From the NCBI GenBank assembly GCA_014444615.1, contig PVXE01000005.1, forward strand, positions 1-64,000: DNA of 64,000 nucleotides, in the 5' to 3' direction. Below, piece by piece: positions 1 to 9,242 of this stretch. Every line of letters starts with the position of its first letter. The stretch's first letter is position 1. The notes under the pieces are model-generated. The model was not told the origin of the DNA. It made no database searches and was given only the letters and a program-made list of their open reading frames with translations. Made by a program: the position numbers and the translations under genes. Source of the DNA: Tagaea sp. CACIAM 22H2 (GTDB lineage: Bacteria; Pseudomonadota; Alphaproteobacteria; CACIAM-22H2).

Positions 1-951
1 GGGTATCTTGGCGCCGCAAACGTCTTCCGCAAAGGGGCAGCGCGTATGGAACCGGCAACCGGAAGGCGGGTTGATCGGATTGGGCGGATCGCCAGCGATC
101 GGCGCTTCCTGGGTGCGCCGATCCGGGTCCATCGACGGCATCGCGGATAGCAACGCGCGCGTATAGGGATGACGCGGATTGTCGTAAAGTTCCTCGACCG
201 GGCCGATCTCGGCCACACGCCCCAAATACATCACCATCACGCGGTCGGCCATGTAGCGCACGACGTTGAGATCGTGGCTGATGAACACATAGGTCAGGCC
301 GAATTCCGATTTCAGATCTTGGAGCAGGTTCAGCACCTGCGCCTCGACTGACTTGTCGAGCGCGGACACGGACTCGTCGAGCAGCACGAGGCGCGGCGCC
401 AAGGCCAAGGCGCGCGCGATGTTTACGCGCTGGCGCTGGCCGCCGGAAAGCTCGTGCGGATAGCGCCGCCCGAACAGGTTAGGGTCGAGCCCGACCTTGC
501 CGAGCAGGTCGCGCGCGCGGCCCCGCGCCTCGCCGTCCGGCACGCCATGCACCTTCGGGCCGAAGGCGATCGAATCCTCGATCGTCAGACGCGGGTTCAG
601 CGACGCGAACGAGTCCTGAAACACCATCTGCACTTGACGGCGCAACTCCGTCAGCGTGATCCCGCCATCGACAGCGCCCAGTGCCTGCCCGTCGAACAGC
701 ACTTCGCCGGAATCGGGTTCGATCAGGCGGATCAGCAAGCGCGCGGTCGTCGACTTGCCGCAGCCGGATTCGCCGACGATGCCGAGCGTCTCGCCCTTCG
801 CGACCTCGAAATCGACGCCGTCGACGGCTTGCACCAAACCCGTGGTGCGGCCGAGCAAGCCGCCGCGGATGGGGAAATGCTTGACCAAGTTTTTTACGGT
901 CAGCAGCGGTTGCGCGGGCCCGCCGAGATCTTCGGATACGTCGATGCTCAT
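1..951 (-). CDS. Dpp/Opp-type ABC transporter ATPase (F-type), partial
   Basis: Cytoplasmic ATPase that powers uptake through the two permeases encoded just upstream. The 317 codons present lack the C-terminal end, which lies beyond the window. Walker [10 protein letters not shown] is at about residues 60-68, the signature LSGGQRQR at 168-175 and Walker B LVLLDE at 188-193. The [14 protein letters not shown] segment is typical of F-type subunits of oligopeptide and dipeptide importers. After Walker B it reads [10 protein letters not shown] where most family members have [10 protein letters not shown]; the catalytic Glu is kept. A Cys-containing oligopeptide-transporter C-terminal domain has begun (HTRCPF) before the cut. 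The ATG is 2 bp after the stop of the permease gene. No D-type ATPase is visible for this system and it may lie beyond the edge. Confidence 0.9.
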   Translation of the reverse strand, partial: MSIDVSEDLGGPAQPLLTVKNLVKHFPIRGGLLGRTTGLVQAVDGVDFEVAKGETLGIVGESGCGKSTTARLLIRLIEPDSGEVLFDGQALGAVDGGITLTELRRQVQMVFQDSFASLNPRLTIEDSIAFGPKVHGVPDGEARGRARDLLGKVGLDPNLFGRRYPHELSGGQRQRVNIARALALAPRLVLLDESVSALDKSVEAQVLNLLQDLKSEFGLTYVFISHDLNVVRYMADRVMVMYLGRVAEIGPVEELYDNPRHPYTRALLSAMPSMDPDRRTQEAPIAGDPPNPINPPSGCRFHTRCPFAEDVCGAKIP

Positions 952-953
952 CG

Positions 954-1853
954 TCAGACCTTCACGTCCATCGCCGAGCGCAAGGCGTCGGAGAACAGGT
1001 TGAAGCAGATCGACACCGCGAAGATCATCGCCCCCGGCAATGCCGCGACATAAGGCTGGGAATAGATCGCGGTGCGCAGCGTGTTGAGCATCAGGCCCCA
1101 TTCGGGTTCCGGTGGCTTGACGCCCAGTCCCAGGAACGACAAACCCGCCGCCAAGATCATCGACACGGAAACCAGCGACGTGGCGTAGACGAAGACCGGG
1201 CCCATCACGTTGCCCAGCACATGGACGCGGATGATCGTCAAAGCGCTGGCGCCAGAGGCGCGCGCCGCATCGACGAAGTCGAGCGAGCGCGTTTGCGTCG
1301 TCACACTTTCCGCCACGCGCGCGATCGGCGGCACGAAGACGACGGTTAACGAAATGATCGAGTTGAGGATACCCGCCCCGAGCGCGCCGGAAATCGCGAT
1401 CGCTAGCAGCACCGACGGGAAGGCATAGAACACGTCGATCGTGCGCATGATCGCCATGTTCGTCTTGCCGCCGACGAACCCGGCGATGACGCCCAATGCC
1501 GTGCCGATCACGAAAGCGTTGAGCACCGGAACGATACCGATGAATAGCGACAAGCGTCCGCCATAGAGCAATCTTGTCAGCATATCGCGGCCGAGCTCGT
1601 CGGTGCCGAGCGGATAGCCCGGCGTGCCGATCGGCCGCAGACGGCGCAACATGGCGCCGCGATATGGGTCTTGCGGCGCGATATAAGGCGCCAGGATCGC
1701 GGCGAGCACGATCAGCACCAGAATGGCGAGACAGACCATCGCCAGCTTGTTTCGCATCAGGCGATGAAGAACGCCCGCCCAGTAGCCGCGCGAGGCGGTG
1801 GCGGGCGCCGTTTGCTTTTGCGTCTTGTCGGCGGTTGCGGCGGCGGCGGTCAT
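954..1853 (-). CDS. Dpp/Opp-type ABC transporter permease (DppC-like)
   Basis: Inner-membrane permease of a peptide/nickel-type importer, 299 aa. After a roughly 30-residue cytoplasmic tail it has a first membrane segment near residues 36-56, a GTDELGRD motif typical of DppC/OppC, and about five further hydrophobic segments. The coupling loop with DAARASGA followed by HVLGNVMGP corresponds to the EAA region that contacts the ATPase. The start was chosen because its ATG overlaps the stop of the DppB-like gene by 4 bp (ATGA). An open frame extends further upstream but only translates the other permease in the wrong frame. The substrate cannot be read from the sequence. Confidence 0.92.
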   Translation of the reverse strand: MTAAAATADKTQKQTAPATASRGYWAGVLHRLMRNKLAMVCLAILVLIVLAAILAPYIAPQDPYRGAMLRRLRPIGTPGYPLGTDELGRDMLTRLLYGGRLSLFIGIVPVLNAFVIGTALGVIAGFVGGKTNMAIMRTIDVFYAFPSVLLAIAISGALGAGILNSIISLTVVFVPPIARVAESVTTQTRSLDFVDAARASGASALTIIRVHVLGNVMGPVFVYATSLVSVSMILAAGLSFLGLGVKPPEPEWGLMLNTLRTAIYSQPYVAALPGAMIFAVSICFNLFSDALRSAMDVKV

Positions 1854-2803
1854 GCGCGTTTGATCCGGGGGTCGAGCCAGGTCTGCAGAATGTCGACCAG
1901 CAGGTTGAGCGTGACGAAGAACATCGCCAGCACCAGAATCGTGCCCTGGAGCAGCGGCAGATCGCGCTGGAAGATCGCGTTGCCGAGCAGGAAACCCGTT
2001 CCCGGCCAGGCGAACACGGTCTCGATCAGGATCGACCCGCCGAGCAGATAGCCGAGCTGCAAGCCCATCACCGCGAGCCCGGTGGGGGCCGCGTTCTTCA
2101 CCACATGGAGCAGCACGCCGCGATCGGTCAGGCCCTTGGCCTTCAACGCATCGACGAATTCCTGACTGAGGATATCGGCGACGAGAGCGCGTACCGAGCG
2201 CGCGACGATACCCAGTGGAATGACCGACATGGTCACTGCCGGCAGAATCAAGAACCGAATATGCGCCCAGTCCCAAACCCAATCGGCCGATCCGCCCGGC
2301 CCCGCCCCGGTCGCCGGCAGCCAGTTCAGCTGCACCGAGAACACGATCACCAGCACCATGCCCATCCAGTAGTGTGGCAAGGACACGCCGACGATCGACA
2401 GGCCCGAAGCGACACGATCGATCCAGGTGTCGCGCCAGTAGCCGGCGACGAAGCCGAACAGCCCGCCCAAGATGAAGCCGATCAGCGCCGCCAGCACGGC
2501 GAGCATGAAAGTGTTGCCGAGCGCGCGCCAAACTTCGGCCGCCACCGGCCGGCCGGTGGCGATCGACACGCCCAAATCGCCGGACAAGGCGCGCAGGATC
2601 CACAGCGCGAATTGCAGCGGCAGCGGCTTGTCGAAGCCATAGGCGGCGCGCATCTGGTTTTGCAGGTCGAGCGAGGCGTCGGCCGGCAAAACCGAAACCA
2701 GCGGATCGCCAGGCGCGATATGAACCATCAGAAAGCAGACGAGGCTGACCCCGAGGGCGATCGGAACGGCGTAGACGAGACGTTTGAGAAGATATTGCAG
2801 CAT
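1850..2803 (-). CDS. Dpp/Opp-type ABC transporter permease (DppB-like)
   Basis: First permease of the importer, 317 aa. It starts MLQYLLKRLVYAVP, a typical DppB start with an N-terminal membrane helix, followed by the periplasmic HIAPGDPL motif. About six hydrophobic segments follow, with the coupling loop VDALKAKGL near the last third and the family C-terminal sequence LVDILQTWLDPRIK. It lies between the binding-protein gene, from which it is separated by a perfect hairpin, and the DppC-like gene, which it overlaps by 4 bp. It is expected to pair with that DppC-like protein. Confidence 0.93.
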   Translation of the reverse strand: MLQYLLKRLVYAVPIALGVSLVCFLMVHIAPGDPLVSVLPADASLDLQNQMRAAYGFDKPLPLQFALWILRALSGDLGVSIATGRPVAAEVWRALGNTFMLAVLAALIGFILGGLFGFVAGYWRDTWIDRVASGLSIVGVSLPHYWMGMVLVIVFSVQLNWLPATGAGPGGSADWVWDWAHIRFLILPAVTMSVIPLGIVARSVRALVADILSQEFVDALKAKGLTDRGVLLHVVKNAAPTGLAVMGLQLGYLLGGSILIETVFAWPGTGFLLGNAIFQRDLPLLQGTILVLAMFFVTLNLLVDILQTWLDPRIKRA

Positions 2804-2813
2804 CGAGCCATGA

Positions 2814-2839
2814 CGGGGCGGCCTGCGACGGCCGCCCCG
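2814..2839 (-). other. Intercistronic GC-rich hairpin after binding-protein gene
   Basis: Perfect 10-bp inverted repeat (CGGGGCGGCC / GGCCGCCCCG) with a 6-nt loop. It lies between the stop of the binding-protein gene and the start of the permease gene. There is no U-tract, so it looks like an mRNA-stabilising or attenuating element rather than a full terminator. Confidence 0.75.
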
Positions 2840-2850
2840 CTCTTGAGGGT

Positions 2851-4496
2851 TCAGTCCATCGTCACGGGCGAGAAATCGATGAACCAGCTTTGCGGCTGGA
2901 TCACGTTCTTGACCTTCGGCGACGTGGCGCGCGGGCCTACGTCGTGCGCCGCCCACAGGAACACCGTCTCGTCGACGATGCGCGCGTGCAGCGCCGCCAA
3001 AGCCTTGTCGCGTTCGGCCGCCTCGAAGGTCGTACGCGCCGCGGCCACCAGACGGTCGAATTCGGGATCGTTGACGAATCCCCAGTTATTCGACGTCGGT
3101 GGCGCCATCTTGCTGTCGACGAAGCGCACGAAGGCGAAGAACGGGTCCATCGCGGCGAAGGTGACGTTGATCGCGTTGGAACCGCGCGCCGTCGGATCCT
3201 TGGCGCCCATGCGCCAATTCGTGAACAGCGTGTTCCACTCGATCACGTCGAGTTCCACGTCGAAGAAGCACTCGCGCAGATTCTGCTGGATGAATTCGTT
3301 CATCGGCAGCGGCATCATCTGCCCCGACCCCGAGGCGGAGGTCTGGATTTTCACCTTCAACGGCTTTTGCGCCGAATGCCCCGCCGCCGCCATCAGCCGC
3401 TTGGCTTCATCGGGCGCGTAGCGGATCTTGAACTGCGGATTGCCCCACCACGGGTGGCCCGGCGGCACCGAGCCGACCGCCGGAACCATCAATCCGGCCA
3501 GCAGTTCCTTCATCTCGTCGCGATTGACGCAAAGATTGGCGGCTTGACGCACGCGCTTGTCGAGCCACGGCGAGCCCTCGACGAAGCTGAACTGCCAAGG
3601 CCAAACATGCGGCTGCTGGTTGGCGTGGACCGTGAAGCCGCGCTGCCGGATCTGGGCGACGGCGTCGGGGGCCGGCGCTTCGATCCAGTCGAGCTGACCC
3701 GAGAGCAGCGCCGCCGTGCGCGCGTTGGCCTCCGGCATGGGGACGAGCACCATGCGATCGACCTTCGGCACGCGCGCCGCGTTCCAGTACTCGGCGTTCT
3801 TGGCGAGCTCCAGCCGCTCGCGCGGCACGAAACGCGTCATCTTCCACGGCCCGTGCCCGACGCGTCGGCCGCGAAGGCTTGCCACGCCTGGGCCGAGCGC
3901 TGTGTGGCATCGGTGACGGACGCCGGCACGCCCGCGAGCTTCGCCGCCCAGTGTGCAGGCGACGCCATGAACAGATTGGTCAGGTTGATCGGCAGGAAAC
4001 TGTCGGGCACCGAGGTCGTCAGTTCGACCGTCAGATCGTCGATCTTGCGCGCCGAACGCAGTGTGGGCATGCGGCTGGCGGTGACGCCGACCTGGCTCGC
4101 GTCGAAATGCGGCGCGTCCTTGTCCAGCACTTTGCGGACGTTCCAAACCACGGCATCGGCATTGAACGGCGAGCCGTCATGGAACTTCACGTTCGGCCGA
4201 AGCTTGAAAATCCACTTCGTCTTGTCGGCTGCGTCGACGGCCCATTCGGTGGCGAGGCCCGGGATTACGACGGACGGCTTGTCGGACGTCGACAGATCCC
4301 AGGAGGTGAGCCCGTCATACATCGTCAGGCCCGTGAAACGGTTGCCCTCGAAGCCTTGATCGGGCTGGCCATGCGTGCGCGGAATGTCCGCGGCGGTCAT
4401 GCCGATGCGCAACGTCGTCTGCGCGTGGACGGCATGTCCGATGGTCAGCGCTAAGGCGGCGGCGCAAAAGCCGCCGAAAACTTTCCCTGTTTTCAT
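2851..4496 (-). pseudogene. Family-5 solute-binding protein gene with a one-base frameshift
   Basis: Periplasmic binding protein of a peptide-type importer, interrupted. The 5' part from the ATG at 4496 encodes a Sec signal peptide (MKTGKVFGGFCAAALALT, cleaved near AVHA-Q) and reads in frame to ...DASGTGRGR and a TGA at 3839-3837. The rest of the protein (GPWKMTRFVPRERLEL to the stop at 2851) continues in another frame. The intact paralogue at 4785 reads SGTGPWKLTNFVPRE here. Adding one base in the GGGCC run at about 3848-3853 would restore a 548-residue protein. As written, translation gives about 219 aa without the C-terminal lobe. This may be a true pseudogene or a sequencing error in a G/C homopolymer. 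The downstream permeases and ATPase look intact, which favours error or very recent mutation. Confidence 0.85.
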
Positions 4497-4784
4497 TTGT
4501 TTGTCTCCCTGTCTCGTCGGCGATGAGTTGCGTCGGCGATTTCGGCGGCCGCTCGATCGGGAGGATGCGAGGCGGGCGTCCGGGAACCGGAGGATCGAAC
4601 TGCAAGCCAAGTGCCATGTTCCAGAAGGGCAGATAACACCGTCGATTCCGCAAGTCGGCACAAGACGCGGCGGTTGAACGCCTTATTTTTAAGCACGCCG
4701 TGTTCGCAATCCCTCTATGGCCGCTTCCGCGAGGCGGGCACGAAAATTGAAGGGAGAGGACGTTCGTTCAAACCAGGGGGGGCT
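4497..4784. promoter_or_regulatory. Divergent intergenic region between two paralogous binding-protein genes
   Basis: 288 bp with no convincing gene. It must hold the promoters of both the leftward transporter operon and the rightward binding-protein gene. A CTTA-TTTT-TAAG inverted repeat lies around 4682-4693. A G-rich ribosome binding site (GGGGGG) is directly before the ATG at 4785. I cannot assign -35/-10 boxes with confidence. Confidence 0.5.
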
Positions 4785-6401
4785 ATGCTCCATTCGAAAA
4801 TCTTCGCGACCGCCGGCTTGGCGCTCGCACTCTCGGCCGGCATCGCGGCGGCACCGGGTATCGCGCTCGCGCAAGGCACGCTGCGCATCGGCATGACCGC
4901 GTCGGATATTCCGCTGACGACCGGCCAGCCCGACCAGGGCGGCGAAGGCCAGCGCTTTACCGGCTACACACTCTATGATTCGTTGATCAATTGGGACCTG
5001 ACGAGCGCCGACAAGCCGTCGGATCTGGTTCCCGGCCTCGCCACGTCTTGGGCGGTCGATGCGACCGACAAGAACAAGTGGACCTTCAAGATTCGCGAAG
5101 GCGTGAAATTCCATGACGGCTCGACCTTCGACGCCGAAGCCGCGGTGTGGAACTTCGAAAAGCTGTTGAACCAGCAAGCGCCGCAATTCGACCCGCGCCA
5201 GTCGGCGCAAGGCCGCACGCGTATTCCGGCCGTCGCGTCCTATCGCGCGGTCGACAAATACACGCTGGAGATCACGACGAAGTCCCCCGACGCGACCCTG
5301 CCCTATCAGCTCGCCTGGATCATGCACTCCAGCCCGGCGCAGTGGGAGAAGGTCGGCAAGTCGTGGGAGAATTTTGCCAAGACGCCGTCCGGCACCGGCC
5401 CGTGGAAGCTGACCAATTTCGTGCCGCGCGAGCGCGCCGAGATGGTGCCCTTCGCCGAGTATTGGGACAAGACGCGCGTGCCCAAGCTCGAAAAGCTGAT
5501 CCTGATCCCGCTGCCCGAGGCTTCGGCGCGCACGGCGGCTTTGCGCTCGGGTCAGGTCGATTGGATCGAAGCGCCGTCGCCCGACGCGATTCCGTCGCTG
5601 AAATCGGCCGGCTTCTCGATCGTCGTCAACGCCTATCCGCATAACTGGACCTGGCATTTGAGCCGCGTCGAAGGCAGCCCGTGGAACGATATCCGTATCC
5701 GCAAGGCCGCCAACCTCGCGGTCGATCGCGACGGCATCAAGGAATTGCTGAGCGGCCTGGCGATCCCGGCGCAAGGCTTTTTCCCGCCCGGCCATCAATG
5801 GTTCGGCGAGCCGAAGTTCAAGCTGAAGCACGACATTGCCGAAGCGCGCAAGCTGATGACCGAAGCCGGTTACTCGGCGTCGAAGCCGTTGACGACGAAG
5901 ATCCTGATCGCGCCGTCGGGCTCGGGCCAGATGCAGCCCTTGCCGATGAACGAAGCGGTGCAGCAGGGGCTTGCCGAAGCGTGGATCAAGGTCGATTTCG
6001 AAGTCGTCGACTGGAACACGCTGATCAATATCTGGCGGGCGGGCGCCAAGCACGAGACGTCGCGCGGTGCGACGGGGATGAACTACACCTATTTCATCCA
6101 GGATCCGTTCACCGGTTTCATCCGCCATCTGCAGGGTAACCTCGCCCCGCCGGCCGGCACCAATTGGGGCTTCTACAATGACCCCGATATGGACCAGCTG
6201 TTCGACCAAGTGCGCAACACCTTCGACAAGGACGGCCAAACCGCCGTTCTCAAGAAGATCCACGAAAAATACGTCGACGACGCGCTGTTCTTGATGGTCA
6301 CGCACGATGTCAATCCGCGCGCGATGAGCGCCAAGGTGAAGGGCTTCGTGCAGGCCCAGAACTGGTTCCAGAACTTCTCGTCGATCACGATGGCGCCGTA
6401 A
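4785..6401 (+). CDS. Family-5 (peptide/nickel-type) solute-binding protein
   Basis: Periplasmic substrate-binding protein, 538 aa, usual length for the family. A Sec signal peptide covers about residues 1-30 (hydrophobic LALALSAGIAAA, cleavage near ALA-Q). Family landmarks are LVPGLATSW, FKIREGVKFHDGS, GTGPWKL and, later, RKAANLAVDRD. It is closely similar by eye along its length to the frameshifted gene at 2851-4496, so the two are paralogues. It stands alone between divergent promoters and an intrinsic terminator, with no permeases of its own, so it probably feeds the leftward permeases. The ATG at 4785 follows a strong G-rich ribosome binding site; the frame is open further upstream but that part does not look like protein. 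Confidence 0.92.
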   Translation: MLHSKIFATAGLALALSAGIAAAPGIALAQGTLRIGMTASDIPLTTGQPDQGGEGQRFTGYTLYDSLINWDLTSADKPSDLVPGLATSWAVDATDKNKWTFKIREGVKFHDGSTFDAEAAVWNFEKLLNQQAPQFDPRQSAQGRTRIPAVASYRAVDKYTLEITTKSPDATLPYQLAWIMHSSPAQWEKVGKSWENFAKTPSGTGPWKLTNFVPRERAEMVPFAEYWDKTRVPKLEKLILIPLPEASARTAALRSGQVDWIEAPSPDAIPSLKSAGFSIVVNAYPHNWTWHLSRVEGSPWNDIRIRKAANLAVDRDGIKELLSGLAIPAQGFFPPGHQWFGEPKFKLKHDIAEARKLMTEAGYSASKPLTTKILIAPSGSGQMQPLPMNEAVQQGLAEAWIKVDFEVVDWNTLINIWRAGAKHETSRGATGMNYTYFIQDPFTGFIRHLQGNLAPPAGTNWGFYNDPDMDQLFDQVRNTFDKDGQTAVLKKIHEKYVDDALFLMVTHDVNPRAMSAKVKGFVQAQNWFQNFSSITMAP

Positions 6402-6424
6402 AAAGCGCTATCGTTGGGAACGGC

Positions 6425-6454
6425 AAGGCCCGCATCTTTGGATGCGGGCCTTTT
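6425..6454 (+). terminator. Rho-independent terminator
   Basis: A 12-bp perfect stem (AAGGCCCGCATC / GATGCGGGCCTT) with the 4-nt loop TTTG, followed by further T residues. It lies 23 bp after the stop of the binding-protein gene and before the convergent SDR gene. Confidence 0.92.
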
Positions 6455-6469
6455 CGTTTGCACAGCGCG

Positions 6470-7204
6470 TCAGGACCGTCCGCCGTCGACGGACAAAATC
6501 TGTCCAGTGATCCACGCCGCCTGTTCGCTCGCCAGGAAGGCCACGGCGTTCGCGATATCCTGGGCGGTGCCCAGGCGGCGCGTATGGATGCTTTGCACCA
6601 AACGCGTCTGGCCTTCGGCGCCATAGGCTTCCCATTGCCGCTCGGTCGCCGGGTTCGAGCGCACGAAGCCCGGCGCCACGGAATTTGTCGTGATGCCGAA
6701 CGGCCCAAGGTCTTGGCTCAATTGTTTGGTCAGGCCCACCAGCGCGTGCTTGGCGGCCGTATAGGCTTGGATGCCGGTCAAGCTCGGACGTAAACCGGCG
6801 CCGGAGGAGATCGTGACGATCCGCCCCCAACCTTTCGCGCGCATCGGCACGGACGCGGCTTGGGCCAGCCAAAACTGCGCGTCGACATTCGCTTCAAAGA
6901 TCGCGCGCCAGCCGGCCTCGTCGACCTTGTCGATCGGCCCGCCGACTTGGCCGCGCACGCCGCCGGCCGCACCCACCAGAATATCGACCTGACCGATCTT
7001 CGCGATCAGATCGTGGCAGGCCGCCCGGCCGCCGAGATCGGCGCGATGCGCCGTGTAGGCGGCGGGATCGGCCCAATCGATCGCGGCGATGTCGGCCAGA
7101 TGCACTTTGGCGCCGGCCGCGTGCAGCGTTTCGGCGATCGCGCGGCCGATCCCTTGCGCGGTCCCGGTGACGAGCGCGGTCTTGCCATCGAAGCGGATCA
7201 GCAT
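6470..7204 (-). CDS. Short-chain dehydrogenase/reductase
   Basis: Cytoplasmic NAD(P)-dependent oxidoreductase of the classical SDR family, 244 aa. The cofactor-binding motif TGTAQGIG is at residues 13-20, the structural Asn in EANVDA near 106, Ser134, and the catalytic YTAAK with Tyr148 and Lys152. The C-terminal LSVDGGRS matches the 3-oxoacyl-ACP-reductase-like subgroup. The substrate is unknown. Its ATG overlaps the end of the ketopantoate-reductase-like gene by 7 bp, so the two are translationally coupled. It is the last gene of the leftward unit that begins with marR. Confidence 0.88.
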   Translation of the reverse strand: MLIRFDGKTALVTGTAQGIGRAIAETLHAAGAKVHLADIAAIDWADPAAYTAHRADLGGRAACHDLIAKIGQVDILVGAAGGVRGQVGGPIDKVDEAGWRAIFEANVDAQFWLAQAASVPMRAKGWGRIVTISSGAGLRPSLTGIQAYTAAKHALVGLTKQLSQDLGPFGITTNSVAPGFVRSNPATERQWEAYGAEGQTRLVQSIHTRRLGTAQDIANAVAFLASEQAAWITGQILSVDGGRS

Positions 7205-8217
7205 AGCGCCAGCAACTCCGCGAAGGTTTCGTAGGCCATCGGCTTCTTGCCGTCTTCGATCGCGTGGATCAGTTCGACGAGCTTGGCGAGGACCGGCGTA
7301 TCGACGCCGACCTCGCGCGCCAATTCGACGATGATCCCGATCTGCGGATCGATCTCGGTCTTGCGCTTGCGTACCGCCAGATCGCGATAGATGCCCGAAT
7401 GGGTCTTGGCGGTGTAGCGATTATGCTCGGCCAGCCGCGCGATCGTCGCCTGAGCACGATCAAGGGCCGCTTCCGGCATGAAATCGGCGGGGTCGAAGCC
7501 GTTGAAGCCGACGGGCACGATCTTTCGCGCGCGCACCGCCGCCATCACTTCGCGCCCCAGTGCCACAAAAACGGGCGTCCGACGCGGATCTTCGAAGTTC
7601 GCGGTCATACTGTCCATGGTCAGCGCCGTCGCGAACAACATGGCGCCATAGGCGAGCTTGCCCCAGAGATAGCCCCAAATATTGTCGGTCAGCACCGCAT
7701 TGGGTTCGAAGCCTTTCAGCAATTCGAACATCGCCTGCGTGCGCGGCAGGTTCTTGCCGTCGATCTCGCCGACCACCACGGCCGCGCGGTTGCCGAACAG
7801 AATTTCGCCCGGCCCGTGCCAATCGGCGCCGAAATTCACGAAACAGCCCATCGTGCGCAAAGCCCCCGCGCGCTTGGCGATGGCGATTTCGTTGAGGCCG
7901 TTCTGCGCCGACAGGATATAGCCGTCCGCCGCCAGATGCGGCAGCAGCTTGTCCAGCGCCGCTTCGGTCGCTTGCGCCTTGACCGCCAGCACGATGCGCG
8001 AATAGGTGCCCTTCAGCTCGTCGGGCGTGACGGCGGGCACGACGATCGTAAAATCCTCGATCGGCCCGAAGATATGAAGCCCGCGCGTGCGGCAGGTTTC
8101 GACATGCGATTTCTCGATATCGACGAGCAGCACGTCGTGGCCCGCGCGCTTCCAATAGGCGCCGAGCGTGCCGCCGATGGCGCCCGCCCCCCAAATCAGG
8201 ATCGGATCGATTTTCAT
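7198..8217 (-). CDS. Ketopantoate reductase (ApbA/PanE) family protein
   Basis: NADP-dependent 2-oxoacid reductase fold, 339 aa. The N-terminal Rossmann motif GAGAIGG is at residues 10-16. A VKAQATEAAL segment carries the family's catalytic Lys. The C-terminal helical domain contains KTHSGIYRDL and KRKTEID, typical of PanE-like proteins. Several paralogues of this family act in catabolic clusters rather than pantothenate synthesis. With an asparaginase-type peptidase and an SDR as neighbours, that is likely here too. The start codon overlaps the asparaginase stop by 4 bp. The true substrate is open; calling it panE would be unsafe. Confidence 0.82.
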   Translation of the reverse strand: MKIDPILIWGAGAIGGTLGAYWKRAGHDVLLVDIEKSHVETCRTRGLHIFGPIEDFTIVVPAVTPDELKGTYSRIVLAVKAQATEAALDKLLPHLAADGYILSAQNGLNEIAIAKRAGALRTMGCFVNFGADWHGPGEILFGNRAAVVVGEIDGKNLPRTQAMFELLKGFEPNAVLTDNIWGYLWGKLAYGAMLFATALTMDSMTANFEDPRRTPVFVALGREVMAAVRARKIVPVGFNGFDPADFMPEAALDRAQATIARLAEHNRYTAKTHSGIYRDLAVRKRKTEIDPQIGIIVELAREVGVDTPVLAKLVELIHAIEDGKKPMAYETFAELLALC

Positions 8218-9167
8218 GCCGCCTCCGTGAATTCTTCGGCGTGCGTGGCGACGACCAAGCGGCCATCGTCTGCGATCCAGCCACGCGCCATACCCAGCGT
8301 GTTGTATGGTGCGTAAACATGGCCCTTCGCGTCGATCGCTGCGAAGCCGGCGCCGATACCGTGGCTTTTCAGCACGTCGAACACCAATGCGTCGACGGAA
8401 TCTTTGAACCCATGTTTGCCGTAATCCATCCGCGCGGCGATGTCGTAGGCGGCCGCGTTGCGGATGAAGAACTCGCCCTGGCCGGTCCCCGACACGGCGA
8501 CCACACCGTTGCGCGCATAGGTGCCGGCCCCGACGATGGGCGTGTCGCCGACGCGGCCGACCGGTTTGTTGTTGAAGCCGCCGGTCGAGGTCGCGGCGGC
8601 GAGATTGCCCGCGCGATCGAGTGCCACCGCACCGACCGTGCCGTGACGCTCGGCCTCGCTTGCCGCGCGCAACGTGCCCGACGCCGCGCGGCGTTTGAGC
8701 GAGGCGAGTGCGTCCACGCGGCGCTGGGTGGTGAAATAGGCGTTCTCGACGATCGCCAGCCCTTGGCGCTTGGCGAATTCGTCGGCGGCATCGCCCGCGA
8801 TCAGAACGCAATCGCTGCGCTCCATCACCGCGCGCGCGGCCTTGATCGGGTTGCGGATGCGTTTGACGGTACAAACAGCGCCCGCACCTTTCGTGGCGCC
8901 GTCCATGATCGACGCGTCGAGCTCATGCGTGGAATCCGCCGTCAACGCGGCGCCATGACCGGCGTTGAAATGCGGACTGTCTTCCATCACCACGACGGCC
9001 GCTTCGACGGCGTCGAGCGCCGAACCGCCCTTGTGCAGGATCGCCCAGGCGGCCCGTAACGATGCGGCCAGATGCGCGCGCGTTTCGGTCCATTCGGCCG
9101 GCGTCAGCAGCGACTTATCAAGCGTGCCGCAGCCGCCATGGATGCAAATGCCGATCGGTCCCGCCAT
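8214..9167 (-). CDS. Isoaspartyl peptidase / plant-type L-asparaginase
   Basis: Ntn-hydrolase precursor, 317 aa, that cleaves itself into two subunits. The family hydrolyses beta-aspartyl dipeptides and, more weakly, L-asparagine. The N-terminal IHGGCGT and NAGHGAALT motifs are present. The nucleophile is Thr177 in HGTVGAVALD, followed by the conserved GGFNNKPVGRVGDTPIVGAGTYA. There is no signal peptide, so it acts in the cytoplasm. A ribosome binding site (AGGGGAG) precedes the ATG at 9167. The gene lies just after a binding-protein gene and a hairpin terminator, and overlaps the next gene by 4 bp. Context suggests that imported beta-aspartyl compounds are its substrates. Confidence 0.9.
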   Translation of the reverse strand: MAGPIGICIHGGCGTLDKSLLTPAEWTETRAHLAASLRAAWAILHKGGSALDAVEAAVVVMEDSPHFNAGHGAALTADSTHELDASIMDGATKGAGAVCTVKRIRNPIKAARAVMERSDCVLIAGDAADEFAKRQGLAIVENAYFTTQRRVDALASLKRRAASGTLRAASEAERHGTVGAVALDRAGNLAAATSTGGFNNKPVGRVGDTPIVGAGTYARNGVVAVSGTGQGEFFIRNAAAYDIAARMDYGKHGFKDSVDALVFDVLKSHGIGAGFAAIDAKGHVYAPYNTLGMARGWIADDGRLVVATHAEEFTEAA

Positions 9168-9180
9168 GACGATTCACTCC

Positions 9181-9232
9181 CCTTGAATAAAATCCGGGCC
9201 CGTCCCGCCCGGCATAGGCGGAACGGGCCCGG
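9181..9232 (-). terminator. Intrinsic terminator/attenuator after binding-protein gene
   Basis: Strong hairpin: a 10-bp outer stem (CCGGGCCCGT / ACGGGCCCGG), a 5-bp inner stem and a 7-nt loop. On the minus strand it is followed by ATTTTATT. The next gene starts only 14 bp past this T-rich tract, leaving no room for a separate promoter. It therefore probably attenuates rather than fully stops transcription. Confidence 0.85.
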
Positions 9233-9242
9233 TCGTTCAGGC

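Noticed and set aside
1574..3421. Long plus-strand open frame of over 600 codons
   Set aside because: Antisense to two well-supported permease genes and a binding-protein gene; its translation is Arg/Ala/Gln-rich with no family motifs, as expected for a shadow frame in GC-rich DNA.
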